DNA from: CAVSRC01 sp963750065 | GTDB lineage: Bacteria > Pseudomonadota > Alphaproteobacteria > Rhizobiales > Kaistiaceae | NCBI GenBank assembly: GCA_963750065.1 | Contig: CAVVPK010000035.1 | Location: 4,530 to 68,529 of the forward strand | DNA: 64,000 nucleotides | Direction of reading: 5' to 3' | Shown here: in pieces, positions 1-9,778 of the stretch | Layout of the letters: each line of letters opens with the position of its first letter | How positions within the stretch are numbered: position 1 is the stretch's first letter | Translations under genes and position numbers: made by a program | Notes under the pieces: model-generated | Seen by the model: the letters and a program-made list of their open reading frames with translations, nothing else | Databases searched by the model: none | Told to the model about the DNA's origin: nothing

Positions 1-1537
1 CAAGAGCGGCCGCTCCATCCTCGTCACCGGGCTCCTGTCCTATCCGCTCATCGCCATCTTCGGATTCCTTATCGCGCAGCTGTTGCTGCTCGTCGGCTTC
101 GGCACCATCATCGGTCACGGCCTCGGCGCCCTCTATATCGGCATCGTCATCGCCGCCTCGTCCACCCTGCTCGTCGTCAAGCTGTTCCAGGAGGCTTTCG
201 AGCTCGACACGGTGCCCGGCCGTGTCGCCCTCGGCCTGTTGGTCTTCGAGGATCTGTGGTCGATCGTCGTCATCATCCTGCAGCCCAGCCTGCACGCGCC
301 GCACATCCTGCCGATCCTCGCTTCCTTCGCCGGCATCGGCCTGCTCACGGCCATCGCCATCGTGGTCTCGCGCACGGTCATCCCCATCGGCTTCCGCTGG
401 ATCGCCAAGGTGCCGGAGATCATCCTGGTCGGTGCCATCTGCTGGTGCTTCGCCATCGTCTTCGCCGGCGCCAGCTTCGACCTGGTCACCGAGAAGCTGT
501 TCGGCGTCCAGATGCACCTCAATGTCGGCTCCGGCATGGGCGCGCTGATCGCCGGCGCCACCATCGCCAGCCATCCCTATTCCACCGAGATCGTCACCAA
601 GGTCGGTGTGGTGAAGGATTTCTTCGTCACCCTGTTCTTCGTCGGCCTCGGCCTCGGCATCCCCGAGCCGAGCGGACCGGGGGTACTGCTGTTGGCGGTC
701 GCCATCGCCATCGTCGCCATCGCCGCCCGCCAGCTCGTTCTGTTTCCGCTGCTCTATTTCAACGGCGTCGACCAGCGCAATGCCGAGGTCACCGCCGTGC
801 GCATTGCCCAGATTTCCGAATTCAGCCTGGTCATCGCCTTTCTCGGCACCGATCTCGGCCATCTGTCCAAGGACCTGTCGAGCGCCATCATCTTCGCCTT
901 CGTGCTGACGGCGATCGCCACCACGCCCCTCTACCGCTCCGCCTACAGGATCCACGCGCTTCTGGCGCCGGCGCTGCGCGCACTGGGCTTCAGGGACCCA
1001 CCGGCCGCGGCTGCCGAAGAAGAGGATGAGTATCGCCTCGCCATCCTCGGCTTCCACCGCATCGCCTCGTCGCTGCTCTACGATATCGCCCGCGACGACC
1101 CGGAGCTTGCCGGCAAGACTCTGGTGGTCGATTTCAACGTTTCCCTGCACGATCGCATCCGCGCGGTCGGCGCGCATGTGAGATACGGCGACCTCGCCAA
1201 TCCGGAAACGCTGCACCATGCCGGCGTCGACAAGGCCGAGGTCGTAGTGCTGACCGTGCCGGACGACCTCCTGCGCGGCACCGACAACCGCAAGCTGGTC
1301 GAGAACGTGCGGCGCATCAATCCGCAGGCGATCATCATCGCCAACGCGGTGTCCTTCCCCGATTGCCAGGCGATCTACGAGGCCGGCGCCAACTATGTCT
1401 TCCTGGCCCGCCTCGACACGGCCCGCGAGCTCGGCAAGGCCATCGGCGAAGCGCTGAACGGCAATCTCGCGCCCTATCGCACGGGCCGCGAAGCGGAGGA
1501 CGGCAAGCCCGCCACCCGCCAGGAAGTGCTGCGCTGA
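1..1537 (+). CDS. Cation:proton antiporter, CPA2 family, with C-terminal RCK domain (5' partial)
   Basis: The frame is open from the first bases of the window, so the N-terminus lies outside; about 511 residues are visible. The first 330 or so form repeated hydrophobic helices with the small-residue-rich pattern of Na+/H+ or K+/H+ exchangers (KefB/KefC/YbaL type), which move cations across the inner membrane against protons. After the last helix, an acidic linker leads to a TrkA-N-like (RCK) Rossmann domain of about 150 residues, which in this family senses NAD(H) or other ligands. The usual GxGxxG loop reads LGFHRIAS, so nucleotide binding may be lost or altered. The internal TTG at 83 is not taken as a start because coding continues upstream. 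The next gene is convergent. Confidence 0.85.
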   Translation, partial: KSGRSILVTGLLSYPLIAIFGFLIAQLLLLVGFGTIIGHGLGALYIGIVIAASSTLLVVKLFQEAFELDTVPGRVALGLLVFEDLWSIVVIILQPSLHAPHILPILASFAGIGLLTAIAIVVSRTVIPIGFRWIAKVPEIILVGAICWCFAIVFAGASFDLVTEKLFGVQMHLNVGSGMGALIAGATIASHPYSTEIVTKVGVVKDFFVTLFFVGLGLGIPEPSGPGVLLLAVAIAIVAIAARQLVLFPLLYFNGVDQRNAEVTAVRIAQISEFSLVIAFLGTDLGHLSKDLSSAIIFAFVLTAIATTPLYRSAYRIHALLAPALRALGFRDPPAAAAEEEDEYRLAILGFHRIASSLLYDIARDDPELAGKTLVVDFNVSLHDRIRAVGAHVRYGDLANPETLHHAGVDKAEVVVLTVPDDLLRGTDNRKLVENVRRINPQAIIIANAVSFPDCQAIYEAGANYVFLARLDTARELGKAIGEALNGNLAPYRTGREAEDGKPATRQEVLR

Positions 1538-1597
1538 CGCAGATGACGAGCGCGCGACCTCATCTCGAGGAGCACGGAAAAGCCGGGCCTCGAGGGA

Positions 1598-2392
1598 TCA
1601 CGGCATCATCTGGCCGCCATTGACCTCGATCACCTGTCCGATGATGTAGCCGGAGAGCGCCGCTGAGGCGAGGAACAGATAGACGCCGACGCAATCTTCC
1701 GCCGTGCCGAAGCGGCCCTGCGGGATCGTCCTGAGCGAGGTCGCCATCTGTTCGTTGGTGGAATAGCGCTCGTGAAAGGCCGTCAAAATCGTCCCCGGCG
1801 ACACAGCGTTGACGCGGATCTTGTCGCCGATGAGTTCCTTGGCCAGGCCGCGCGTGGCGGTGGAGACGAAGGCCTTGGCGGCCCCGTAGAGGCCGGCGCC
1901 ACCGGAGCCGCCGCTCCGCGCCGCGATCGAGGTGGTGTTGATGATGAAGCCTCCGCCGCTCTTCTTGAGCCACGGAATGGCGGCGCGGCTGGCCATCACC
2001 ACCGAGCGGCCGTTGAGGTCCATGACCTTGTCGAAGTGCTCGTCGGTCATGTCGGCAAACAGCACCCGGTCGACCATCAGGCCGGCATTGTTGATCAGCC
2101 CGTCGAGGCCGCCGAAATGGCCAGCCAATTCCTCCACGATGCGCACCGCATTGGCGGTCACGGTCACGTCGCCGCGCACCAGGAAGACGTCGCCGCCGGC
2201 ATCGGCGATGTCCTTGGCCACCGCCTCCGCCGCATCGACGCTGGAATTGTAGTGCAGCGCCACGCGCGCACCCTGTTCGGCGAAGGCACGCGCCAGTGCC
2301 GCGCCGATGCCGGTCGAGGCACCGGTGATCAGCACGGCCTTGCCGGCGAGGTCGGGGATGATGAGGCGGGCGTCTGCGGACATGGCTTTCAC
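1598..2392 (-). CDS. SDR family oxidoreductase
   Basis: Classical short-chain dehydrogenase/reductase, 264 residues, presumably cytosolic and NAD(P)H dependent. TGASTGIG (about residues 23-30) is the cofactor loop, NNAG (about 101-104) the structural motif, and Ser155, Tyr169 and Lys173 (YGAAK) form a complete active site. Ser50 after the second beta strand leans towards NADP but does not settle it. The GTG at 2392 is preceded by AGGA at short spacing; an ATG three codons later is the alternative. It stands alone between a convergent antiporter gene and a divergent acetyltransferase gene. The substrate is not predictable; FabG-like reduction of a ketone is the generic expectation. Confidence 0.85.
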   Translation of the reverse strand: MKAMSADARLIIPDLAGKAVLITGASTGIGAALARAFAEQGARVALHYNSSVDAAEAVAKDIADAGGDVFLVRGDVTVTANAVRIVEELAGHFGGLDGLINNAGLMVDRVLFADMTDEHFDKVMDLNGRSVVMASRAAIPWLKKSGGGFIINTTSIAARSGGSGGAGLYGAAKAFVSTATRGLAKELIGDKIRVNAVSPGTILTAFHERYSTNEQMATSLRTIPQGRFGTAEDCVGVYLFLASAALSGYIIGQVIEVNGGQMMP

Positions 2393-2539
2393 GGATTCCT
2401 GAGCGGGGAAAGGGCGGGAAAGGGAGATTTATGCGCCCGAGCACCCGGTTGGGCAACGTATGCTGCAGTGCCTTGAGTTTTCCATGGAATCGGCGCACAG
2501 GATTCCCCCGTCACAGGCCACGCCGCGATCGCCAAATCC

Positions 2540-3043
2540 ATGCCGGGCTTCAGGATTCGCAACGGGAAACCTGCCGATCTTGCCGCCCTCTGCGAGATCG
2601 AAGCCCGCGCCTTTGCGGCCGACCGCCTGTCGCGGCGAAGCTTCCGGCGGCTGATCGGCCGCCCCAGCGCGTGCCTGCGCGCGGCGGTCATGGATGGTGC
2701 GGTCGTCGGCTACCACCTCGTGCTGACGCGCTCGGGAAGCACCGTCGCACGGCTCTATTCGATCGCGGTCGCCGCCGCCGCCCGCGGCCAGGGGATCGGC
2801 GAAAAGCTGCTCGCCGATGCCGAGCGCCGGGCCGGGCGCTCCGGTGCCGCCGTTCTGCGTCTCGAGGTCCGCCCGGGCAATACCGGGGCAATCCGCCTTT
2901 ACGAGCGGCGCGGCTACGCGCGCATCGGGACGTACCGAGATTTTTATGCCGACGGGGCCGATGCGCTCCGCTATCAGAAGACACTCAGCCGGGCCGCGCA
3001 ACGCGCTGCCGGCGGCGCAATACAAGGCACAGTCCATGGCTGA
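2540..3043 (+). CDS. GNAT family N-acetyltransferase (RimI-like)
   Basis: A single GNAT domain of 167 residues. The acetyl-CoA pyrophosphate loop is visible as RGQGIG (82-87), followed by the conserved NxxAxxLYxxxGY segment (NTGAIRLYERRGY) that ends the fold. The length suits a stand-alone acetyltransferase acting on an amine of a small molecule or a protein N-terminus. Its last 8 bases overlap the start of the next gene, an RLAN/ATP-grasp ligase, so the two are translationally coupled and probably act in one pathway. The ATG lies in the spacer divergent from the SDR gene. The substrate is unknown. Confidence 0.85.
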   Translation: MPGFRIRNGKPADLAALCEIEARAFAADRLSRRSFRRLIGRPSACLRAAVMDGAVVGYHLVLTRSGSTVARLYSIAVAAAARGQGIGEKLLADAERRAGRSGAAVLRLEVRPGNTGAIRLYERRGYARIGTYRDFYADGADALRYQKTLSRAAQRAAGGAIQGTVHG

Positions 3044-4496
3044 TTGGGTGATCCTGGTCGATTCGCCGAAGGATTTTCCGAACGCCGACACACCGCACAA
3101 GGTCATCACCACGCGGGACTACCTGGCGCGGACCAACCTCTTTTCCGGCGCGCGGCCCAAGATCATCAACCTGTCGCGCTCCTTCAGCTATCAGACGCGC
3201 GGCTACTACTGCTCGTTGCTGGCCGCCGCCCGCGGCCACCGCGTCATCCCGTCGGTCGAAACGATCATCGATCTGGGCGCCCGCCAGCTCTATGCCCAGG
3301 CCCTGCCCGAACTCGACGATTCGTTGGCGAAGACACTGGCCGGCGCCGCAGACAAGACCGCGCCGTCGCGCATCCTGGCCTATTTCGGCGAAGTCGAGGA
3401 TCACCGTTTCGACCGGTTCGGCCGCCTTCTCTTCGACTGGTTCCGCTGCCCCGTGCTCGAGGTGACCATCGAGACCGGCAATGGCCGGCCGCAGATCCGT
3501 CGCCTTGCGCCAGTGCCGGTGACCAAGCTCAGCGCAAGCGAACTGGCCTTCTTCCACACCGCGCTGCACATCCACACCACCCGTCAATGGCGCTCGAAGA
3601 AGGATCGCGCCGCGCCGCGCTATTCCTTCGCCGTGTTATTCGACCCCAAGGAGGCCATGCCGCCGTCAGGCCGTGCCACCATCAAGCACTGGGCGCGCAT
3701 CGCCGAGAAGCTCGGCGTCGAGGTCGAGCCGATTACCCGTCGCGATCTGGCTCGCCTGGCCGAGTACGACGCGCTGTTCATCCGCGAGACCACGTCGATC
3801 GACAATCACACCTATCGCTTCGCCCGCCGCGCCGTGCAGGAAGGCATGCCGGTCATCGACGATCCCATCTCGATGATCCGCTGCACCAACAAGATCTACC
3901 TGCACGAGCTTCTGACCGGGAACGGCCTCGCGGTGCCCCCGACGGTGATTGTCGGCGGCATGCACGACCTTGCCCGCGCCGCCGATACGCTCGGCTTCCC
4001 CATGGTGCTCAAGATCCCCAATTCGTCCTTCTCGCGCGGCGTCAAGAAGGTCGCCAGCCAGCAGGAGCTGGCCGCGCTCGCCAAGGAGTGGTTCGAGGAC
4101 ACCGACATGCTGCTCGCCCAGGCCTTCATGCCCACCTCCTTCGATTGGCGCGTTGGTGTGCTCGGCGGCAAGGCGCTCTTCGTCAGCCAGTACATGATGG
4201 CCAAGAACCATTGGCAGATCGTCCGCTACGGCGCCGACGGCAAAGGCGACGAAGGCCGCTTCCACACGCCCTCCCTCGGCGAGGCGCCGCCGGCGGTGAT
4301 CGACATCGGCCTGCGCGCCGCCCAGCTCATCGGCGATGGCCTCTATGGCGTCGATATCAAGGAGACGCCCGACGGCATTTTCGTGGTCGAGATCAACGAC
4401 AATCCCAACATCGACCACGGCATCGAGGATAAGGCCGAAAAGGACCAGGTCTGGATCCAGCTCACCCAGTGGTTCATCGACCGGATCGAGCGATAA
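3036..4496 (+). CDS. RimK-family ATP-grasp ligase with N-terminal RLAN domain
   Basis: A 486-residue protein. The N-terminal half matches the RLAN (RimK-like ATP-grasp N-terminal) type. From about residue 280 an ATP-grasp domain follows, with a lysine/serine-rich loop near SSFSRGVKKV and the metal-binding EINDNPN near residue 451. ATP-grasp ligases of this kind join a carboxylate to an amine, often an amino acid, through an acylphosphate. I chose ATG 3036 because it has AAGG eight bases upstream and overlaps the GNAT stop by 8 bp; a longer frame from 2817 only reads an alternative frame of the GNAT gene. The pair suggests ligation plus acetylation of a peptide-like metabolite. The product is unknown. 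Confidence 0.85.
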   Translation: MADWVILVDSPKDFPNADTPHKVITTRDYLARTNLFSGARPKIINLSRSFSYQTRGYYCSLLAAARGHRVIPSVETIIDLGARQLYAQALPELDDSLAKTLAGAADKTAPSRILAYFGEVEDHRFDRFGRLLFDWFRCPVLEVTIETGNGRPQIRRLAPVPVTKLSASELAFFHTALHIHTTRQWRSKKDRAAPRYSFAVLFDPKEAMPPSGRATIKHWARIAEKLGVEVEPITRRDLARLAEYDALFIRETTSIDNHTYRFARRAVQEGMPVIDDPISMIRCTNKIYLHELLTGNGLAVPPTVIVGGMHDLARAADTLGFPMVLKIPNSSFSRGVKKVASQQELAALAKEWFEDTDMLLAQAFMPTSFDWRVGVLGGKALFVSQYMMAKNHWQIVRYGADGKGDEGRFHTPSLGEAPPAVIDIGLRAAQLIGDGLYGVDIKETPDGIFVVEINDNPNIDHGIEDKAEKDQVWIQLTQWFIDRIER

Positions 4497-4599
4497 GCCT
4501 CTGCCGCCGCGCGGGTGCCCCCCCGGGTTGGCCCGCTTCCGCGATCCGTGCCGATCGCGTAAATCTAGCGCTTCCTTCCGCATCGGGCCCCGGGGAATC

Positions 4600-5841
4600 A
4601 TGTCAGCGGCAGACGCCGAAGCGCCAACCGATCATTGGGGGGCATTCCGCCATCGCGGTTTTGTGCTGTTCTGGCTGTCGCGGCTGCTGGCCACCTTCGC
4701 CACCCAGATCCTCAGCGTGGCGATCGGCTGGCAGATCTATGACCTGACCCATAACCCACTCGATCTCGGCCTGGTCGGCCTCGTCCAGTTCGCGCCGGCA
4801 TTGCTGCTGGTGCTGGTCACCGGCACGGTGTCGGACCGCTACAACCGCCGCGTCATCGTGGCGATCTGCCAGTTCGTCGAGGCGGCCTGTGGCGTGACCT
4901 TCCTCGCGCTGACCGTCACCGGCACCATTTCGACCGCCTGGATCTTTTCCATCCTGGCCATGTTCGGCGTTGCCCGCGCCTTCATGAACCCGGCCGCATC
5001 GTCGTTGATTCCCAATCTCGTCCCCGAGCGCGACCTTTCGAGCGCCATCGCGCTCTCCTCCTCCGCCTGGCAGATCTCCATCATCGTCGGACCGGTCGTC
5101 GGTGGGCTGCTCTACGGCGTCGGCGCCGCCGCACCCTATGCCGCCACCGTCGCTCTCCTGCTGGCGGCCGCGGTACTGGTGTCTCTCGTGCCCCGTCCGC
5201 CGCAGAAGCTGACCCCGGAGCCGGCGAACTGGTTCACCGTGGTCGCCGGCTTCCGCTACGTCTGGCACGAAAAGATCGTGCTTGGCGCGATCTCGCTCGA
5301 CCTGTTCGCGGTGCTGCTCGGCGGCGCCACGGCGCTGCTCCCGGCCTATGCTCGCGACATCCTGCAAACCGGCCCCTGGGGTCTCGGCCTCCTGCGCGCC
5401 GCGCCCGGCGTCGGCGCCATCGCCGTCGCGATCTTTCTCGCCGTCCGCCCGGTGCGCGACCGCGCCGGGGTGATCATGTTCGTCACCGTCGGCCTGTTCG
5501 GCGCCTTCACCCTGATCTTCGGCGTCGCCACCGCGGTCTGGCTGTCGGTTGCCGCGTTGGCGCTCGCCGGCGCCGCCGACATGATCAGCGTCTATGTCCG
5601 CGAGACGCTCATCCAGCTGTGGACGCCCGATGCCGTGCGCGGCCGCGTCAGCGCCGTCAACGCGGTGTTTGTCGGCGCCTCCAACGAACTCGGCGAATTC
5701 CGTGCCGGCACCGTTGCCGCCCTCATCGGCGTGGTTCCCGCCGTCGTGGTCGGTGCCGTCGGCACCATGGCGGTCGCCGGCATCTGGGCCTGGGCTTTCC
5801 CCATGCTGCGGCAGGCGCGCCGGCTCGACCGCCGCGGCTGA
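4600..5841 (+). CDS. MFS transporter, EntS/MFS_3-like exporter
   Basis: Major facilitator protein of 413 residues, with the usual 12-helix inner-membrane length. The loop after the second helix carries a family-type signature (GTVSDRYNRRVI). Overall composition resembles the EntS-type MFS_3 group of siderophore or drug exporters that use the proton gradient. The ATG at 4600 has GGGGAA just before it; the longer open frame from 4336 runs through the 3' end of the preceding ligase gene in another frame and is not used. About 100 bp separate it from the ligase gene, so co-transcription is possible and it could export that pathway's product, but this is only inference from position. Confidence 0.85.
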   Translation: MSAADAEAPTDHWGAFRHRGFVLFWLSRLLATFATQILSVAIGWQIYDLTHNPLDLGLVGLVQFAPALLLVLVTGTVSDRYNRRVIVAICQFVEAACGVTFLALTVTGTISTAWIFSILAMFGVARAFMNPAASSLIPNLVPERDLSSAIALSSSAWQISIIVGPVVGGLLYGVGAAAPYAATVALLLAAAVLVSLVPRPPQKLTPEPANWFTVVAGFRYVWHEKIVLGAISLDLFAVLLGGATALLPAYARDILQTGPWGLGLLRAAPGVGAIAVAIFLAVRPVRDRAGVIMFVTVGLFGAFTLIFGVATAVWLSVAALALAGAADMISVYVRETLIQLWTPDAVRGRVSAVNAVFVGASNELGEFRAGTVAALIGVVPAVVVGAVGTMAVAGIWAWAFPMLRQARRLDRRG

Positions 5842-5917
5842 TTTCGCCCATCAGAGCCTTGCCACGCCGGGACGGCCGTCTATCATCGCGCGGCGATTTT
5901 TAAGGGGGAATTTTCTG

Positions 5918-6253
5918 ATGATGCTGGCAAGAACCGGAACGATGGCGGCGCTGTTTGCCATCGTTGCGACTGTCGCTGCGGCGAGCCCGGCCATGGCCCG
6001 AAACTGGGTAGCGTCCGGCGGCTGGGCAGAGGTCCCGGTGCGGGCCTACGCCTCGGCAGCCGCGCCGCTTGCCGGCACGATCCGGGGCGGCGACCGCCTC
6101 GACCTCACCGGCCAGTGCACGCGCGACCTCGACCTCAAGGCCATTGCCTACATGTCGGGCCTTCGCCAGCGCCTGATCGTGGCGACGCGCTGGTGCGAGG
6201 TGGCCGGGCCGGTGCACGGCTGGGTCTTCGGCGGCTTCATGAAGCCGTGGTAG
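5918..6253 (+). CDS. Small secreted protein with SH3-like (SH3b) domain
   Basis: A 111-residue protein. A hydrophobic N-terminus ending in ASPAMA looks like a Sec signal peptide, cleaved near residue 27. The rest has features of a bacterial SH3 fold: an AEVPVRAYAS stretch, a GDRLDLTG turn, then RWCEV and a terminal GWVFGGF. Two cysteines (in GQCTR and RWCEV) could form a disulfide in the periplasm. Such domains usually bind cell-wall peptides or other proteins. A GGGGGAA tract precedes tandem ATGs at 5918 and 5921; either may be used. No obvious operon partner. Confidence 0.7.
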   Translation: MMLARTGTMAALFAIVATVAAASPAMARNWVASGGWAEVPVRAYASAAAPLAGTIRGGDRLDLTGQCTRDLDLKAIAYMSGLRQRLIVATRWCEVAGPVHGWVFGGFMKPW

Positions 6254-6347
6254 GCGGCCAATTCCAGCAATTTCGGACGGTCAAGTTTACCGGGTCTCAA
6301 TCCTGACCATATAGGCAGGGGGCTCAAAAGCTCCTTCCGAGGCCCGG

Positions 6348-7096
<749 letters not shown>

Positions 7097-7100
<4 letters not shown>

Positions 7101-8638
7101 GCCGCCCGGGCTCGATCCCCTGGCTCGCCGGCCACGAGCTACGCCTGGCCTGGCGCGACTGGCTGTCCATGGTGACTGCCGGCAATCGCCGCCGCCTGTC
7201 GACCGCGGTGGTCATCCTCGTCCTCGTCGCCCTGTCGCTGCACCTGCCGGCCTGGGCGATCGTTGCCCGTTTCGCCGGCGATGGCATCAACCCGGACAAG
7301 GCATCGCTGGTCTCGGTGTCGCTGATCGTGGTGCTCTACATCTCACTGCTGCTCAGCCAGGCGATGGAATCGGTCACCCGCACCCTCTATGCCCGCGGCG
7401 ATCTCGACCTCGTGCTGTCCTCGCCGGTGAGCCCGCGCCGCTTGTTCTCGGTCAGGATCGCCGTGACCGCCGCTCTGATCGCGATGGTCGCGGTGGTCAT
7501 CTCGACGCCATTCATCGATGTTCTGACGCTTGCCGGCGGCCCGCGCTGGCTTGCCGGCTTCGGGCTGGCCATCGGCCTCGGCGTGGCCGCCGCGGCGATC
7601 GCCGTAGCCATCACCATCGGCCTCTTCCGCGTTCTCGGTGCCCGCCGTACCCGGCTGGTGGCCCAGGTCTTCGCCGCGGCCATCGGCGCCGGCTTCGCCA
7701 TCGGCATCCAGGTCTTCGCCATCATCTATTACGGCACCATGGTCCGGCCGGCGATGGCCATCGCCCAGACCCTGATCGCCAGTCTGCCCGGTGAGGAAAG
7801 CCCGCTGTGGTGGCCGGCCCGCGCCATCATGGGCGATTGGGCGGCACTTGCCGGCGTGCTGGTGGTCTGCTTCCTGATCCTCGCCGCCGCAATGGCGGCG
7901 TTTGCCCCGCGGCTGGGCGAACACTCGCTCGCTGCCACCGACCTGGCGCAGCCGAGCGGGCGCCGCCGTGCCCGGCTGCGCGCCTTCACGCTGCGCTCCC
8001 CCGCTGCGGCGCTCCGCCACAAGGAGTGGCTGCTCTTGCGGCGCGATCCCTGGCTTGCCTCGCAGACGCTCACCCAGCTCTTTTACCTAGTGCCGCCGGC
8101 ACTGCTCCTCATGCGCAATTTCGGCGATTCCACCGGCGCGCTGGTCGTCGTGGTGATGGTTCTCACCACGGTCGGCGGCCAGCTCGGCGGTGCGCTCGCC
8201 TGGCTGGCCATCTCCGGCGAGGATGCGCCCGACCTGGTAATGACGGCGCCGGTGCGGCCGTTGGCGGTCACCCGCGCCAAGGTGGAAGCAGTGATGGGCG
8301 CCGTGGTCATGGTGCTTGCCCCCTTCCTGCTCGTGCTTGCCTGGCTGTCGCCCTACCATGCCACCGTGGCGGTCGCCGGCATCGTCATTGCCGCCGCCTC
8401 GACCATCCGCATCCAGCTCTGGTTCCGCGCCCAAGCGAAGCGCTCGAACTTCCGCCGCCGCCACACCTCCTCGCGCATTGCCACCTTCGCCGAGGCGCTG
8501 ACCTCCTTCTCCTGGGCGGCGGCAACCGGTCTCGCCGCGGGCGGCTCGCTCGCCTTCGCCGCGGTGAGCGCCACCGTCGCGCTCCTCGTCCTGTTCGGCG
8601 CCCGTTCCGTCAGCCCGCACAAGGCAGCGCTCGCCTGA
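7097..8638 (+). CDS. ABC-2 type exporter permease
   Basis: Large inner-membrane protein of 513 residues with many hydrophobic helices spread over its length, separated by short basic loops. The ATGA overlap with the ATPase gene makes it the membrane partner. It has no extracytoplasmic MacB-like domain. The N-terminal third includes SSPVSPRRLFSVRIAV, an amphipathic coupling-loop-like segment. The family covers exporters of drugs, lipids and peptides; sequence alone does not choose. The operon seems to end here, with about 150 bp of non-coding DNA before the next start. Confidence 0.85.
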
Positions 8639-8795
8639 AGCGCACATATGTGAAGCGCATCACTGCCAGACGCCGCGTTCCTGCCTAATTCGAGCGTCAT
8701 TCCCGTATGGCTTCGAGGCTGATGCCAGCCTTGGGCCCGCGGGTTTTTCATTTGGGCGACAGGAACGAGGACCGGCCGGCGCCGGTTTGACGACG

Positions 8796-9386
8796 ATGAA
8801 TACAGAATCGAGCAACTTCATCATCCGCCGGGCGCGGATCAGCGACCGCAACCGTCTGCGCGCCATGCAGGCCAATTCCATGCGCACCTTGGCCACGCAT
8901 TGCTATGCGCGCGTGGAGATCGAGGCTTTCATCGCCTTTGTCGGCACCATGGACGACCAGCTCCTCGACGAGGGCACCTACTACCTGGTCGAGATCGACG
9001 GCCGTCCGGTGGCGTCCGGCGGGTGGAGCCGCATCCGCGCCAACTATGTCGGAGATGGGCCGGTGGACCTGTCGGTCGCCAAGATCCGCAGCGTCTTCGT
9101 GCATCATGACTGGGCGCGCCACGGCTTCGGACGGTTGCTGATGAACCGGGCCGAGCAGGAAGCCTTCGTCGCCGGCTTCAACAGTGTTGAGCTGAACGCG
9201 CTGCTCTCGGGCGTGCCCTTCTACCGGGCGCTCGGTTACCAGGCGTTGCGGCCGATCGTGCTCGGCCTGCCGGACGAGGTCGCCTTCCGCGGCCTCACCA
9301 TGGCGAAGCCCCTGGGCATGGTCGCCGCGGCCACGCCGGTCGCCAGTAGCGAGCCGACCTGCCGCGCCAGCCTCGCCGTGGCCTGA
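8796..9386 (+). CDS. GNAT family N-acetyltransferase
   Basis: A GNAT domain protein of 196 residues. The central beta strand KIRSVFVHHDW is followed by RHGFGRLLM (about 108-116), which fits the R/Q-x-x-G-x-G/A acetyl-CoA loop with G110 and G112. FYRALGYQ near the C-terminus matches the end of the fold. I prefer ATG 8796; an in-frame TTG three codons earlier is possible, and neither has a strong ribosome binding site. The gene ends at a hairpin shared with the convergent downstream gene. The substrate is not known. Confidence 0.8.
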   Translation: MNTESSNFIIRRARISDRNRLRAMQANSMRTLATHCYARVEIEAFIAFVGTMDDQLLDEGTYYLVEIDGRPVASGGWSRIRANYVGDGPVDLSVAKIRSVFVHHDWARHGFGRLLMNRAEQEAFVAGFNSVELNALLSGVPFYRALGYQALRPIVLGLPDEVAFRGLTMAKPLGMVAAATPVASSEPTCRASLAVA

Positions 9387-9394
9387 GGAAAACG

Positions 9395-9418
9395 AAAAAG
9401 GCGGGCCTCGGCCCGCCT
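9395..9418 (-). terminator. Rho-independent terminator between convergent genes
   Basis: A perfect 9-bp stem, AGGCGGGCC pairing with GGCCCGCCT around a two-base centre. On the minus strand it is followed by a run of five T, so it should stop transcription of the small membrane protein gene. It lies just after the stop of the convergent GNAT gene and may act in both directions, but the plus-strand side lacks a T run. Confidence 0.8.
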
Positions 9419-9433
9419 CGCCGCCCGCTGCAA

Positions 9434-9730
9434 TCAGCGGCGCCGGTCGTCCTCGTCATCGACGACCATGTATTCGGTCTCGATATAGCCGGAGCCGCGT
9501 TGCTGCTGCTCTTCCCAGCGCTTCTGGGCCTCGTTCAGCATTTTCTTGAGCCGCCAGCGGCCGATGAACAGCGCAATCGCGGCAATCGGCAGGATGATCA
9601 GGGCCAGGCCGAAGAACAGGACAATCAGCGCGATCGCGGCGGCGAGTCCCAGTGCGAGCGCCAGCACCAGCCCGATCTGATTGCGCCAGCCGAGCCGCGA
9701 AAACTGTTGGAAGGATCGATAATAGGCCAT
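9434..9730 (-). CDS. Small membrane protein, hypothetical
   Basis: A 98-residue protein I do not recognise as a named family. It has a short basic N-terminus (MAYYRSFQQFSRLGWRN), a long hydrophobic stretch at about 20-57 that could form a helical hairpin, then a basic amphipathic segment (RWRLKKMLNEAQKRWEEQQQ) and an acidic tail ending DDEDDRRR. A cytoplasmic tail of mixed charge after a two-helix hairpin suggests an inner-membrane anchor or adaptor. A clear terminator lies 3' of the gene, which supports expression. Confidence 0.65.
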   Translation of the reverse strand: MAYYRSFQQFSRLGWRNQIGLVLALALGLAAAIALIVLFFGLALIILPIAAIALFIGRWRLKKMLNEAQKRWEEQQQRGSGYIETEYMVVDDEDDRRR

Positions 9731-9778
9731 GAGCGCTATGTGGCGGTCGGGGCTGGCCGCTGCAAGATTAAATCGGCG

